DNA of 64,000 nucleotides from assembly GCA_030248215.1 (NCBI GenBank), contig JASANG010000688.1, positions 1-64,000 of the forward strand, given 5' to 3'. This DNA comes from Enoplolaimus lenunculus (Eukaryota; Nematoda; Enoplea; Enoplida; Thoracostomopsidae). Each line of letters starts with the position of its first letter. Position 1 is the stretch's first letter. Of this stretch, positions 12,101 through 26,158 are shown piece by piece. Under the pieces are notes generated by a model. That model saw only the letters and a program-made list of their open reading frames with translations. It did no database searches and had not been told where the DNA came from. The position numbers and the translations under genes were made by a program.

Positions 12101-15100
12101 ACCGGCACCGTTGTTACGTTCCGATGATGGATATCTGAAAAGCGACAGCAAAAAGTGAACAAGCGATTACATTACTGCATTCAGCAAGTAGACCTAAAGC
12201 ATAGTACAAGCAAGAGTCGATGATCATAGTAGTGTGCAATTTGGTAGGTTCTGTGGTACAAAATGTACCACTATCAGCACTGGTTGTGTTTTACCCTATC
12301 CCACTTTATTCGGGGGATTTCAGTTTTAATGCACAGTGAATTGCTTTTTTACAATGTATCTGTATTATTTGCAGATATGATTACACCCTAAATAATGGAA
12401 GCTAAACCAAAAATGCAACGCGTGCCGGGTACATTTTTTCTACACAGAATTTTCGCAGTTGGATGCTCTTGTTAAAAAGTATCATGTGCTCTTGGTACAA
12501 GAAGTTATCATAACAAACATGGCCAATGTTACTTTTAGGGGCGTAACAGCAGCCTAAGTATAACCCAAGCTTAATCTTAAGCCTCAGCGTAAAGATTAAT
12601 CTTAAGCCCAGTCTATTCCTAAGCCTAGGTCAAAAATTAGTCCAATGCCTATTAGATAAACTTGAATAAATGTAATCACAGAACATGTGGCAAATAAACT
12701 GTAATAAGTGAAGGAAATTTAGATATTACGTGATACGTCCACAGAAATACAGCAGAGGTAAGTACTATTTACAGAGACGTAAGAATAAGCCTCAAACTTT
12801 TGCCTAGGTTGCCTGAATTAAATAGTAGTAATTTGCTCACTTTGAGCGATTACTGTGCCTGCTACCATTTCGTGAAAGTTTGTCCTGAAACAAAAGTGAT
12901 AGTAAAAGTTGGCTTTTAGAAATCGTGTCAAAAACAAAACGCTCTTGCGAACACTTGATTCGTGTTTCAACATCATCTTTCAAAACGTTTTTTTTTCTAA
13001 GCGAACAAACTGTAAAACGACTCGTTCGCGTGTCGAAACGGAAAAGTGTTTTGTACTTAGGACACCGCTCCAGATTTAGACTGCAGTAACACGTCAAGTT
13101 ACTGATAGTTCCTAAGATTTTGTTGTTCAAAATGTACCAGTGGATTGAATTATTCGCTTAAGTTCACGAATTTTACCAAAGCCCCAATCACACGTGTAAG
13201 CTTTGGCAGAAAGAACTTGCAGCTGCAACTTGCACGAGCGAGTTGTACTTGCAAGTTTTAGATGCAAAACGCTTGTACGTGTGAATAAGGCTTTAGAGTG
13301 TTAAAAATTTTACACTTATAGTTGGATTTCCAATTTCTAATACACCGCATGTGCCCAGTTGCAGTAAGCATTACGTTACAAAGTTGCACTGTCAAAAATA
13401 GGAAGTCAAATTGACTTTCTCGAAAATAGGCTTTTCCTGACTACACAAACTGAATCAAATTTGACTTCGCCAGAGTCAATTTCGATTCACTGTATCGCTC
13501 AGTGAGCAAAATTTGACTCGGTTTGTGTAGTCAGGAAAAGCCTATTTCCGAGAGAGTCAATTTGACTACCCTTTTTTACAGTGTAAAAAATTGTCGGATA
13601 AATACAAAAGTTATTATATATACTCTTGTAATAAAACAGGGGTTATGAACTCCTGTAATTTTCATACCTTGCCACTACGTACAGCGTGCATTGCGTGAGA
13701 TTGAGCAGACGACGATAAATGTCGTGAAATTGCTTTGTCAAAATTGCGGTCATTGCTTAGAAATGCTAAAATCGCTTTCCCATGCGATCTGAAACAAAAA
13801 AACTTTACTTGAATTCTTTATCTGATCTAAAAAGGGTGAGGGAGTGACAAAATGGTAAAGGTCACTAATGACAATTTTTCTTCTAAGAAAATGTTCACAT
13901 ACCTACATAGTAAAAATTGCGTTTACTAACATTTGCAGCCCGCTGCAAAATTCAGAATTTTCTGAATTCGCTGCGGCTTGAATTCCTAAATGATAAAAAT
14001 ATATTTTAAGCATTAAATTTTACTTTAGGCTTTATTATTTTAAGTGTAAATATTTATTAACAACAGTCAAAACTGGTTTATACGGGCTATACGTAGAATG
14101 ATGGGATCGACATTATATGGTTTCAAAGCTATCTGGTGTTTGAAAAAGGTCTGGTTAACCTCGGTTTCCACAGACAATGAACTCATAGATCTATTGGCAA
14201 AATTAAAATGAAATTGCTATATTTTCATGCGATTTTCACCGTTTCTGAAATATTAGTGTTCAATATCTTAAACGGTTGGATTTTCACAAATTTGGTATTA
14301 TGCCTTTTTCAAGTGAGAAATTTCGGTTTGCGCCATAAATGATGCAAAGGCGTTTACTGATTACGAGTACGGTCTTCGTTTAGAAATAAATATATACAGA
14401 CCAAAAACTGTGGTTTATCTTTGAGGCAAAACAGTCAAATTTGACTCACCTCGGGTTTGGATGACCATCTGTCGCAAAGTTGACTGCGTTCACTAAAATT
14501 TTGTCGGTCACACCGTTGCCAGCACATAGCGACCTTTCTGGGCCCAGGTTTTCGACGATTCGCCTCAGCAGAAGAGCGCAAGCGGAGCGAATTGCAGAAC
14601 TTTTCGGACTAAAATCAATCATAGAATCTTTAAAATTACTATATCTTAAATCGCAGGCGTTTCGCAAGCCGAGCAAACTATCGAAATACTTTCATCTCGC
14701 TATTGGAGCCTATTTTAAGTATATATCATCGACTATTTGAGAGCAATAAGAATCTCTTTTTTAATCGGAGTTAAGTCAAAGCTGCAAAAATTATGTAACG
14801 TCAAGACTTAGGGCGGCGCTATAGTTTTGATGACATCTGGCGCCGCCCGTTACGATTCTGCATCCTACCACAAATGCACGTTTATTACCGTATGGAACAG
14901 CATATCCATTTTTACGACACCGCACGACAAGTATACCGTCACCCATTAAAGTATAACATGCACATACATCTACAAACAAGCGAACTGTGGCAACTGCTAA
15001 TTTCAAAATCGTCATAATGGAACACAGATTAATATGCACACAGAGCTAAATTTTGAATACCATCATTCCTCTGATTTAAAAGTTAAAAGACATCAAGAAC

Positions 15101-18100
15101 ATGTCAAAGCAGTTACGCCCGCTTTTAAATACGAGACGAGCATGGATTTCGCGGCTAATGTTACATTGAGGGTTTTAGTCGTAGTACAAGCATATTTCTA
15201 AAAGCCAGAGATTAACCCTAATCATCCGCGTTTAAAATAGTATTATAACCAAGCATATGCCTAAGCATAAGCCTAAAGCCTAAGCAATGAAAATAGGTCT
15301 AAATAGGGCTGGAGCAGCCACCTCCCATACCCCCTTCTTGGGGGCCCATCCCTAAAGGGGCCCCACCCTAACCGATTGAAACAAAATCACCGAAGTTTTA
15401 AAATGAGCTAGGCTTCTCGCTCGCTTCGCTCTTGAGTTTGGGGGCTCCCACCATAGAATTTGGGGCCCCACCATAGACTTTTTGGGCCAGCCCCACCTCT
15501 GTCTGCTCCGCTAAACTTCTGCTTACTCTATTGGAATTTCGCAGACAAATGGCACACCCCTTAAAGTAGTACAGACCTAATTACTTTACAGGTGTATATA
15601 CACAGTTGGGAATAATGAATTTTGACGTTTGACAACTTACTTTGCACCCGTATTCAGTATAGCATTAAGTGCTTTTGACGGTGAACAATTATCAACCAAT
15701 GCCTCCAGTGCTTCGTGAGCGTCATCTCTAATAAACGCTGAGCTTGTGTCTCCAGTTTTTAACATCAAAACACTGCCGACAAATTCAGCTTCTGTGTCCA
15801 TACTTGATCGATCCAGATGAATGAATAGTAGCCGAATGCATAACAGTGCCGCTTTGGCAACTGCAGAACGTAGATTTTTGCACTTAAATAAATTGCAACG
15901 TAGGTCTTTCAGATATCAGAATTCTGAGTTGATTTAAATCTTGACCAATTCACCCTGAATTAAATCATCTCAGAAATGCGTAATGCTTACTGTTATTAAC
16001 TCACAAATGACCAGAAATAACTCTGAGTGTAATCAACTCATTGGAAATTGCAGTGTACTAACAATAATCATTAAAGACACTATTTTCTTTTGCACAAGTT
16101 CAGAACTTCAGCTTGAAGTCTTTGTTTTGAAATTTTTGTATAATTTTGAATATTTCTAGGCACTAGAAGTTGAAACCAAGTGAGTGATGTCTCGAAGCCA
16201 TAATTTAGACTAATCTTTGAAGAATTCGCGAGCGAAGCGACCTAAAATCATGAAGCACGGGATCTTAACCACCGAACCGAATCTTGTTCTAGAGCTTATG
16301 TAAATTGTGAAGCCTTTTCACAATTTTTAATACTAACTTTAGTTTTGAGCTGGTCAGGGCGGGTATTTGACTTTGAAGTCTAACTTTGAACAGCGCCGCA
16401 GGATTTTTTGGAAAATTGATCAGTGAAAAACATCGCGAGCGAAGTTAGCGAGAAACTACGTCATTGTATCTAATGTACATTATGATGCAAGTACCAATTT
16501 AGATTGAGGGTAGCGCGGCTCCCCGGCCCACTCTCGGTACACCCCTGATTCGAAGAACCAAAAGGTTAACACGATAGAAAACTTAAAAGTTCCGGTTTAA
16601 AATAGTGCAAGCTCAGATTGGAAGAGGAAAAACTAAACAAAACTGTAAAAAAATTGCCAAAATCCTATTTTAATTGAAGTAAAATGGTATTTTGTTTTAA
16701 GTTTAAGCCCTATAGATTAGTAATATAATCCTGTCTCGTTGATTGGAAATGTATTGCAGACGTTTCAAAACACAACATTAAGGCTGATTTGTTGAATTTA
16801 ATAAGTTTTGACTCAGGACAGCGCAATATATAATGCTGAAAAAACTCTTGAGCGACAAACAAAACTTAATTTTAAACAAAATCGAATGCTAATGCAAAAT
16901 TTTGCTTTCGATTGCTGCTGGGGAATGGTCTAAGGGTAACCACCCCTAAAATAAGCCACGGACTACATCAAAATAGTAACACAAAATCATATAAAAACTA
17001 TTACAAATGAAAAGCAAGAGGGTTGCCCTATACTTTATTAATTATTTTAATGCAGTGCGGCGCAGTACGTCACCGTACGTCACGGTGCGGTATCGTATGC
17101 GAATTACTCAAGTACGATACCGTATAATGATGGACTGTGACGCATCTCGCCGTACGGTCACGGATGGCACCGTACGGCTGACGGACTGCGATGCACGACA
17201 GGTAAGTATAGCGCAACCCTTACTCTGTGCACTATCCATAAGAAGAAAAGTTCAATGTTAGCAAATTTTCTGAGCCCCCACAAAATAATACTAATAATGT
17301 AAAACAAACAAATAACAAAACACATTAATTCGCCGTTCATAATAATATATAAAATTTGTAAACAAAAATTTTCTGTTGAGATAGGGCTTTAATGAGTGAT
17401 TGCTAACGATGAACCAACACCTTTTTGTAGCCTGCGTAAATTTTATATTATGAACGACGCAGTAAAACACACTAAGTTTCGTAGCTAAAGTAGGTAAAAG
17501 TAGCGCAAAACTGATACTTAACTTTTTTATTTTAAATGCCCTTTGGGAGAAAGGTTTTACTCAAAATACTCATGGTTGTATACTAGAAATATATTCAGCT
17601 TAGAAATAAATGATCATTGCATGCAAAATGTTGCTAGTGAAATTTGTTATTTTTAAAAAAAATTAATTATCGTTATAGTTCGGTCGAATATTATATATGA
17701 TGTGGCCCTGGTGGGCTTTAAACAGAGCTTACCCCAGAAACAGCCAGAAAGACGGTAAAACGTTGGGTCACACATTGTAGGCGCGTGCCCTTAGCCAAGA
17801 GGGGGGAAGGTCGCCTCAGTAACCCGCGGAAAAATATTGGGCCCCCATAGAAAATTTTCAACTTTGCTTGAAAGTCAACGAAAACCCTTGTATGACCCAG
17901 ATAAGCTGGCTTCAAGCCTGGGTATGCAAGACCTTAACTATATTGCCACATTAAGAGCCAATTTTTGTTTTGAAAGTTTGTCATGAACGCAGTAACGTTA
18001 GCACATTTTAAGCGTTAAAAGGATTTTCGCATCATTGAACCAATAAGTGGGGGCGCGATCCGTATGATTTCGAGTCAGAGTCAAAATCCATTATGGAAGA

Positions 18101-21100
18101 AATAGAAATTGTAATGAATAGAATGAAAATACATAGAGTACAATCATGATCAAATTTTCGGTTTTTGATTTTTCAATAGTTGAACTTGGTAAGCTCAAAA
18201 AGCTGGTTTCGTCCATATTAATTAGAAATCGCAATACCTCAGCAGGCTTTTTGATGGTGGCCGCTGCAGACTGAAGCTTAGGTTTTAGAAAGGGCACACC
18301 TAAACATAAGTTTACGCCTAAGCATTTGTTGAAGCCGTTTCCGAAACCCAAGCCTAAACCTTAAGATTAAATATGGACCAAAGTGTACAAGAACCTCTCA
18401 GTAAATTTTTATTTTTACTGAGAATGACAAATGTTTTCTAACTTTAAGATTAATAATATTTAAATGTCTTACCTCGTTCAAAATCGCAACCACCACGTCA
18501 TGAGATCGGCTCGCAACTAATGAAGGCTCTTCTTCGGCCAATTGGTTGATTGCGTTGATGCCGTCGACTTTGTCTTCCCTGAAAAATATTCTATCGTTTT
18601 TATATTGTTTGCCAGTTGAGCTACGTTCAGCCATGAACTTTAAACCTTTTGTAATTTAATTGTGAAGTGACGTTTGTGGTCCTCAAAAGTACTTTCTTTG
18701 CATATATAGTTTATAAGCCTGGAAAAATGACACTCGTCAAAATTCATACTAAATATTCACATTATGGCAGCATAGTAAGAATACTTCGAAGCGACGTTAA
18801 TTGCTGGAAGACTCTTAAAGTTCATCAATTTATTTTTCCAATAACTTTGCTTTGCAAAGCTATTAAACCATTCAGACCTCTTATGTTTTTACAATAATAC
18901 AGCCCATGTTTTTACAATAATACAGCCCGCGTTAGGAGTCTTGGAATAAGGCATTGCTTTGCATTACCGGTCCATGTTTATAGGAGGCTGCCGATTGAGA
19001 CAAGCAACACGGGTCGATGTATAGACTGTAACGATTTAGGTTCAGAAATTGAACTACGATAATATTTAGTCTTACGCTTATATGTAGGCTTAGACTTCGG
19101 TTTAGGCTTAGACTTAATCTTAGGCTTCGTTGGACAGGTCCTTATATTCAACATGGGCCACTTTACCAGTCGCTTTTAGCAATTTTGCTAAGAGCAGCTT
19201 CAACGGGGTTCATGCTGTTTCTGATATCGTTTCGTCGATCTGAAGCAGGACGAAAAAAGATTACATTCTTATTTATCGCTGAAGTAATCCACAAATGTTA
19301 AGTTTATCAAACACAACAGAGCACACAATTAATAAGCACCAAGTTGCAAAGACTCCACTTGTTGTCGACGTTTAAGTTGAATTTCAGCCATACGTCGAAA
19401 AAGCAAGTCATCTTCAGGTCAAGTGAATTCTCAAATTTGTAGCCGCCAGTAAAAGCGATCATATTTGCATTTGATACAATGGTAAGACTTTAAGATAAAA
19501 ACTGGTACAGTTTTCAAACATCTTTAGGCATTTAGGATTAGACAATCTTGAAAATCTTAAAAGTTCAAAAAGTACTTGAGAGTTCTCATTTATAGGATTA
19601 AGTATAATCCAAGGCTAAATATTCGTTGCAGCAAATGGAAATAGTTCTGATTTACAAGATTAAAGGTTACATAAACAAATCTTCATTAAACTTACCAGGA
19701 CATCCACGTCTGTTGGGGTTAACTTTTCGAGGCGAATCAAGCTGTAAACACACGCATTACTTTAACATGTGAAACGAAAACTTATTTCAATATACGTCAC
19801 AAAATTAAAAAATATAACAACGCCTTCGGGTATAAAGAATGATTTGTTAATATGTCATATTAGGACGTAGGATGTTAGTTGGTACTAAGCACTGACCAGC
19901 GGTAGGCCCATTGGAAATGTTGTGACAAACACAGCAAAACCAAATGATTGTAAAAGTACGTTTTAGGTTCGTTTCGTGCAAAATTTTTAATGCTGAATCC
20001 GTAAATTAGCTTAATTCAGTCGCAAAAATTCAAGCTAAATTTCTAAATTTATAAACTAATATATACAGGAGTAAGTTTCATAACTGTGTTCAGACCACCT
20101 GTTAGTAGTAATTTCCCCTCATATGCGTACAGAAGCCAGTACCACCTAGCGTTAGGTTTTGAAACTGACGAACTCTTGCAATTGCGGGTGTGAAAGTTGG
20201 TGCAAAATTACGGCAAATTAAATACGAAAAATGTGCTGAATTTCGGACTTCATCATTAACTGGTTTAAATGTCATACTTTATATATCACCAAGAAGCAAG
20301 TAATGATAAGTCCTACACACATTGAGAATACACGCCCAGTTCTTACAAACTTAAAAGCTCGAATACGGCATGCAATTAGTACGAGTAGCACTGTGATTTG
20401 TTTAGACCTTCAGCTCCTGTAGTATCTCTTGTTTGAAAACCTACTGTTAAACCGTGACCAATTATCATACACTTTATATGCCCTACAATCAAAGGCTTAG
20501 GTCGTAGTCAAGAGGAACTTTCAAAGATAGGGGCTACGCCTATAAATGGACTTAAAGTATACATCAGTTTCTCTCAACAAATGTCCTCAAATCAAAGAAC
20601 AACGTAAAGTACCTGAAACACTGGTTGAGGGCACCGAATTTTGTGTAATCCTGGTTTTCCACCGTGCGGCGCAGGACTTCTAGACACGTATTCACGACTG
20701 GACAGGCGTTGATAACGATATTGGTCGTTTGCAACATCTTCTGCTGAACCCCATTTCGACACACCCCCGGCTGCAGCGTTTCCTTGCCCTCGACGTCTTG
20801 CGTTACCTAAAACATAAACCAAAAATGTCTAATAAAAACCAAACCCGTATACACAATATAGAAACTTAATCGTATGCTGAATAGCGTATGAGCCTTCGAT
20901 TTGTATGTAGTAAGCACTGTGCAGAATAAACGAATAATTAAACTCGTTTTTAACAATAATCCGAGAAATGATTGTAATTCAAATATTTTCGTTATTGTTT
21001 TGCAGGGATGGAATTTTGGCAACCTTTAGAACCTGACGATATTTGCTGAGTGTTAATCCTGCCCTTAGTTGAAAAACTCCAATACAAAATCATTTAAAAT

Positions 21101-24100
21101 TCTTTGAAATAAGCTCTTTATAACATAGCTAATATCGATACATATGCTGTTTGCAATAAGAACCGCCAAAATTATTCGCGACCATTGTGCTTTCCACTTA
21201 CCAGGAGGTGGTTTTTTTCGTCTTCGAACGTCTTTGTCTGACCTACAATGAATTTCGTTTATATTCGGCGCTCTAAGTGATATTATTTGCAAACTTGAGC
21301 CAAAGAATTAGATAACGCTCACCTTAAATTTAGTTTAAAAACAATTCTAGGCCCATATTCTCAAATGCATATAGCACCTATTACCAGTACCAGTTAGTAA
21401 TAGGTGTTTAAACTAATGAACTACTGCAAATGCAGATCTCAAAATTTGCACAGAAGTAACGCAAATTCAATGGAGCAAATGTGATGAATTTCAAACTCAC
21501 CATTCTCTGGTTGGAAAGTTTCAAGACCTGTCACCAACTGGAAATAGATGCTACATACATTTAGGATACTTAGTGTAATCATACTTATTCAATTATTGAG
21601 CACTAAAATAATTTTATTAGCTGAAAAATAGTGTTTTTAAGCTTACTTACCCGTTTAAATTATCGAACGAAGATGCTCGATGTAGTCTGTCAACATTCTG
21701 AAATATAAATTAGCGAATTGTTATCTTTTTAGTTGCCCGCAATACACGGTTTTGTACCGCAACTCTTGCTACCTTATACTGATATGAACCTAACGTTAGA
21801 GCAATTTTTTTGGCTTAAATATAGCCAAAGCGGTCGCGAAAAAATTTACCCCCATGACAATATGCTCGCCGGGCAAATTTTTATATAAAAATGTACCCCC
21901 CCCCGGAAAAATTTTCGTATAAAATGGTGTCTGCCGGGTTATTTTTTATAAATAAACTTAATGAAAACGTGCCTCTTTTTATAGAAATTTACCCTTGCCT
22001 TCCGGCAATTAAAACTGTTCGTGACATAAAGTTTCATTATGTCCAGTGGCGGTTTCAGAGTTGTGTATTTTCGTGTCAGAGTCGTCAAAACGTTTTTCAA
22101 ATGAGCCGCTTTTATTATTACAGCGTTTATTATTAACCCCTTATCATATGAATATATTCTTCCCGATTCCACGCAACTTTTAACTGCGAATTTGCAAATT
22201 TTCAAACTTTATTAAAATTTGAATATTCGGTCTGAAATTTTGCTTCTGCAGAGATCTACCAAATTGGAAAAAAATTTCCGTGTTGCAGCCAAAACCACTG
22301 GCTGTGGCAATATGTTCGGCGACCGTTGCCCGAGACCGACAGCACTCATGTCAGAAATATTCAAATATTCAGAATATTTTGCTACGCTTCAAGCATTCCC
22401 TTTTGAAGCTTTAGACACAATTCTTGTGATTCCATTTTATTCACAATATAGTCTCTAATGTGTTGATGGAAAGTTTGGCTCATGTGAAGACCAGAAACAC
22501 AGTTTTAACCTAACGCGCCATGGTTGATAAGTAGTTAATAATAAGCTCTGTAACAATATAACGGCACATTTCTTCAAAGTGTTCGTCGAGTCTAATATAG
22601 AAATACACTACACTCAAACCACCACAGGTCGTAGTGCAGATTTACATCACGAAAACTTTAAATTGCCCGGCTAGCAAATTTCTATAAAAGGTCAAAAACT
22701 TCGAAAATAGACAAAAAATACTCCCACTGTACGCTTTATAACAAATCTAATGGAACTTCTGGTTTCGTTTTTGCTTAATCCGCTTACCACGTCAGGTGGC
22801 GCCCGTCGTCTATTGCGCGAATGATTGCCGTTGCGCGAAGTAGGACCTCCAGGATCATCTAAAAATTGAATCGAAAGGAAATAGGAAAAAATAATGTATT
22901 TAGTTAGAGCCCAAAGTTTCACAGCAAGAGCCGACAAAAATATCTCGTGGTACTACATGTGCAACCGTGCGTTGTGTTTTTAGCCGACCCCCTTTATTTA
23001 GCGGACAGTGTTGCAACAATGAATATGGGTGGGTTTTAAAGTATAGCAGCAACTTTACAATATTGGAATATTTCAACGTATGAAATTGAGAAATTGTTCA
23101 GCTGTACCCCTCTAAATAAGGAAGATCGGCCAGAATCGCAACGTGTGCTGGGTACATTTTTTGTACAAAAAATCTACCCAGTCGCGTCGCACACTCGTGT
23201 TGAAATTGTCCACTCTTGTTAGAACAAATTGCAAAACACAACTGCTAATTGCTACATAAGCGCAGAAACAGAAACCAAACGCGCAAATGGTAACGTGAAT
23301 CTATCATGCAGCATTTTTTGAGGAGAATGTTTCTTTTTTGAGTACTTAACCCCTTCTCACATTGAGTTGCCTATAAGCAACTGAGCGCAGTGTATATACG
23401 TTAAATAATATATATCACACCGTGCTTAACAATTGCAACACGTATACATAGTACTAAATCACCACAAGACGTGAGAGCCCCCTCGGGCTCGAGCGTCAAG
23501 CTCCTATAGCTGAGTGGTGATGGTATATGCCTCCCACTCCAGTCACTAAAGATCGAATCCTAGCATAAAAGCAGGTCTCAGGGAAATAGAAAATATTCAT
23601 GTGAGAAAGGGTTAACACAAACCAAAATGAATGAAAGATTTCCAAAAGAAACAACTAAAAACTGATGGCAAACTACCTCAGGAATGAAAAAAATATTATG
23701 AATGATTTCTTGCCTGCTCCGTGGTTAGGATATCATTTCACAACGATATAAAGTCAAATAATACTTTTTAATGAGCGAAAGGAAACGTTTCACATCTATA
23801 AGTCAACATGTTATTCTAAAATCTATAAAAGCGTCTATTGTTTATCGTGTCTCCAAAAACTTCAAGGAATAATCGCTCTCTGTCCTCATTGGTAATATAC
23901 GCCCCTGTTCGTATGCCTTACTTAACACAAACGCGTTCCATCGTCGGGACCGCGCCGCCCGAACCGCAACCGCAGCATGGACAATCTTGCCAATCAATCT
24001 ATCGGCATCAATTCCACCCTTAACTGGGACCATAGCTCCCATTCTGTCTGAAATCCAAGGCTCGATCACCCGCGGCGAAGCTCCTAAACTCTTCGACCCT

Positions 24101-26111
24101 TCCTCCGGATCACAAGGGGGCACTGCAAGCTGATGGTGAATAACTTCTCCAGAACTATCGACAATTAGCGTTGGCGACTCACGAATTGCTACCCGTCTAC
24201 CCATAGGACGCCACTGGGTAGAATTTTCATCAGAAGAAGACGTTTGGGGACACATAAGAGCAGACGAGGGAGGGGTCAATGAATAAGGAGGACTTTGGAT
24301 TTGTGTAACTCCATTTTCGCCGCTTGTTATCGTAGTATCAGACGCAGTTGCGGACTGAGAAAATTGCAATGAAATTTCAGACGACACTGAGGTATCACTG
24401 GCCGTTGATAATTTTTCACTCACAATTAAGACATCTGGAGGAAGCGTGGCTGGCATACTTATGGACCCTCGACGGTGAGCTGTGGGCGGGGTACTTGACT
24501 GAGACCGACGGTATTGTTTAAGCGACCCGCAGAGGCGAGATGTTACGACGCCGGCTTTGCGGAATAGTTGACTGGGAGTTGTGTTGGGGTAGAAATAGAA
24601 CTGGTACTTTTCGTAATCGTTCATTCTTAAGGTTTTGTAAAGTTTTAAAGTCAATATTCTTTTACGTTTAAGTATCGATAGAACCAAGAGTGGGTGGTGA
24701 TCTTTTGTATACAGAATACACACAGTTGCACACTCTTGTATAGATGATCATCCACTTTTGGTAGAACGGAGCTGATAACGAGTTGCTTTTCGCTTTATTA
24801 GCAACACAGATTTACTATTAAGCGGTTTTGTTAACAGTGGATTCCGGAACCTTTTCTCGATGTGGCCTGTTAATACCGTTGAAGTTAAACTTTATGAAAT
24901 ACAAGCATTTTTCATTTGTAATTTGCATTCCAAAATTGCTTAAAAACCAATTATCTGTCTAAATTTGAACTAAGTATTCACCTACTTGTATAATGACATT
25001 AATTCCGGATAAGAAAATTATGAATATATCTCTTACGCAATCCAAATATATTCATCATGTCCCCGAAAAAATCATTGTTAAATTTACAACAAAAAACACA
25101 AAACCCGTTATTGTAAAAATACAATTTTAACCCCAAAAATCAGTAATTTTTGGCGTAAAAAGCTAGTTCTTTAAACTTAAAACACTGTAACTACGCCCAA
25201 CCGTGTGTACTTTGAAACGTCATATATTTAATAATAACCAGTCAAAATTAAACAAAAGACCCACAAATGATGGAAATACTTTATTTTAAAAATCCTGACA
25301 TTACTAAGAACTATTCGGTTCGCCGTGCCTTGTAACCCAGCTGCTCAAACGGTACCAGGAAAATGGGTACCCAGAACTTAATTCCGAGTGGGTATAACTT
25401 CGTGCAAAATCATATTCGAGCGAGTGTAGTGAGCGAGAAAATTCTTTTGACATCTAGAATACAGCAGGTTATTTTCAAGTATGTAAAAGTACATTTTATG
25501 TCTCTAGAAATATTAAGATGATATGTCCCCTTGTCTCTCTAAGATATGCTTTTGGTACCAGGCAGTAGAACTCGCCATAGTTTGCAGTTCTTGGAACATA
25601 AAGACGTATTTACGTTAAGGTTTACAAACGTAGGTAATTAAGTATGCAGTCAAAACTTTTTCAAACTAGAAACAGTTGAAAAATCAGCTAGAATTATACG
25701 TCATTTGAATAGCACTTCCCTGTTTACATTTTCCGGTTAAAATATTCAAAACTTAACAAATTTCGAAGAAAATCTGGAGCCCTAAATCAAGCCCTAATCC
25801 TGATCCTAAGAGAACGCCCAGCCGGTGCGAATTTGTTTCAAACTTATTCTATTAATGAGAGGATATTACCTATTGTATACACCTATACTAAATGTAGTGA
25901 CTTTTAATAGATTTAAAACACCTGGCTCAACAAAAATGATTGGTTATCATACTGAATATACTCGGGTTTAAAGTGTTAAGAAGTTAACGATATTAGCAGC
26001 AAAATAAGCTCGAGCTCTTTCTTTGGTTTAGAGCTAGTTTTAAATCGGCTTTTCGCACGAACCACACTTATGCGTTTAACATTGGAATGCAAAACATCTA
26101 AGTTCAAACTA

Positions 26112-26158
<47 letters not shown>

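Noticed and set aside
23455-23560. A genuine tRNA gene in the tRNA-like segment
   Set aside because: The A box is only approximate, the acceptor stem does not pair convincingly, the B box here is decayed and the segment lies between transposon ends; it recurs as a repeat.
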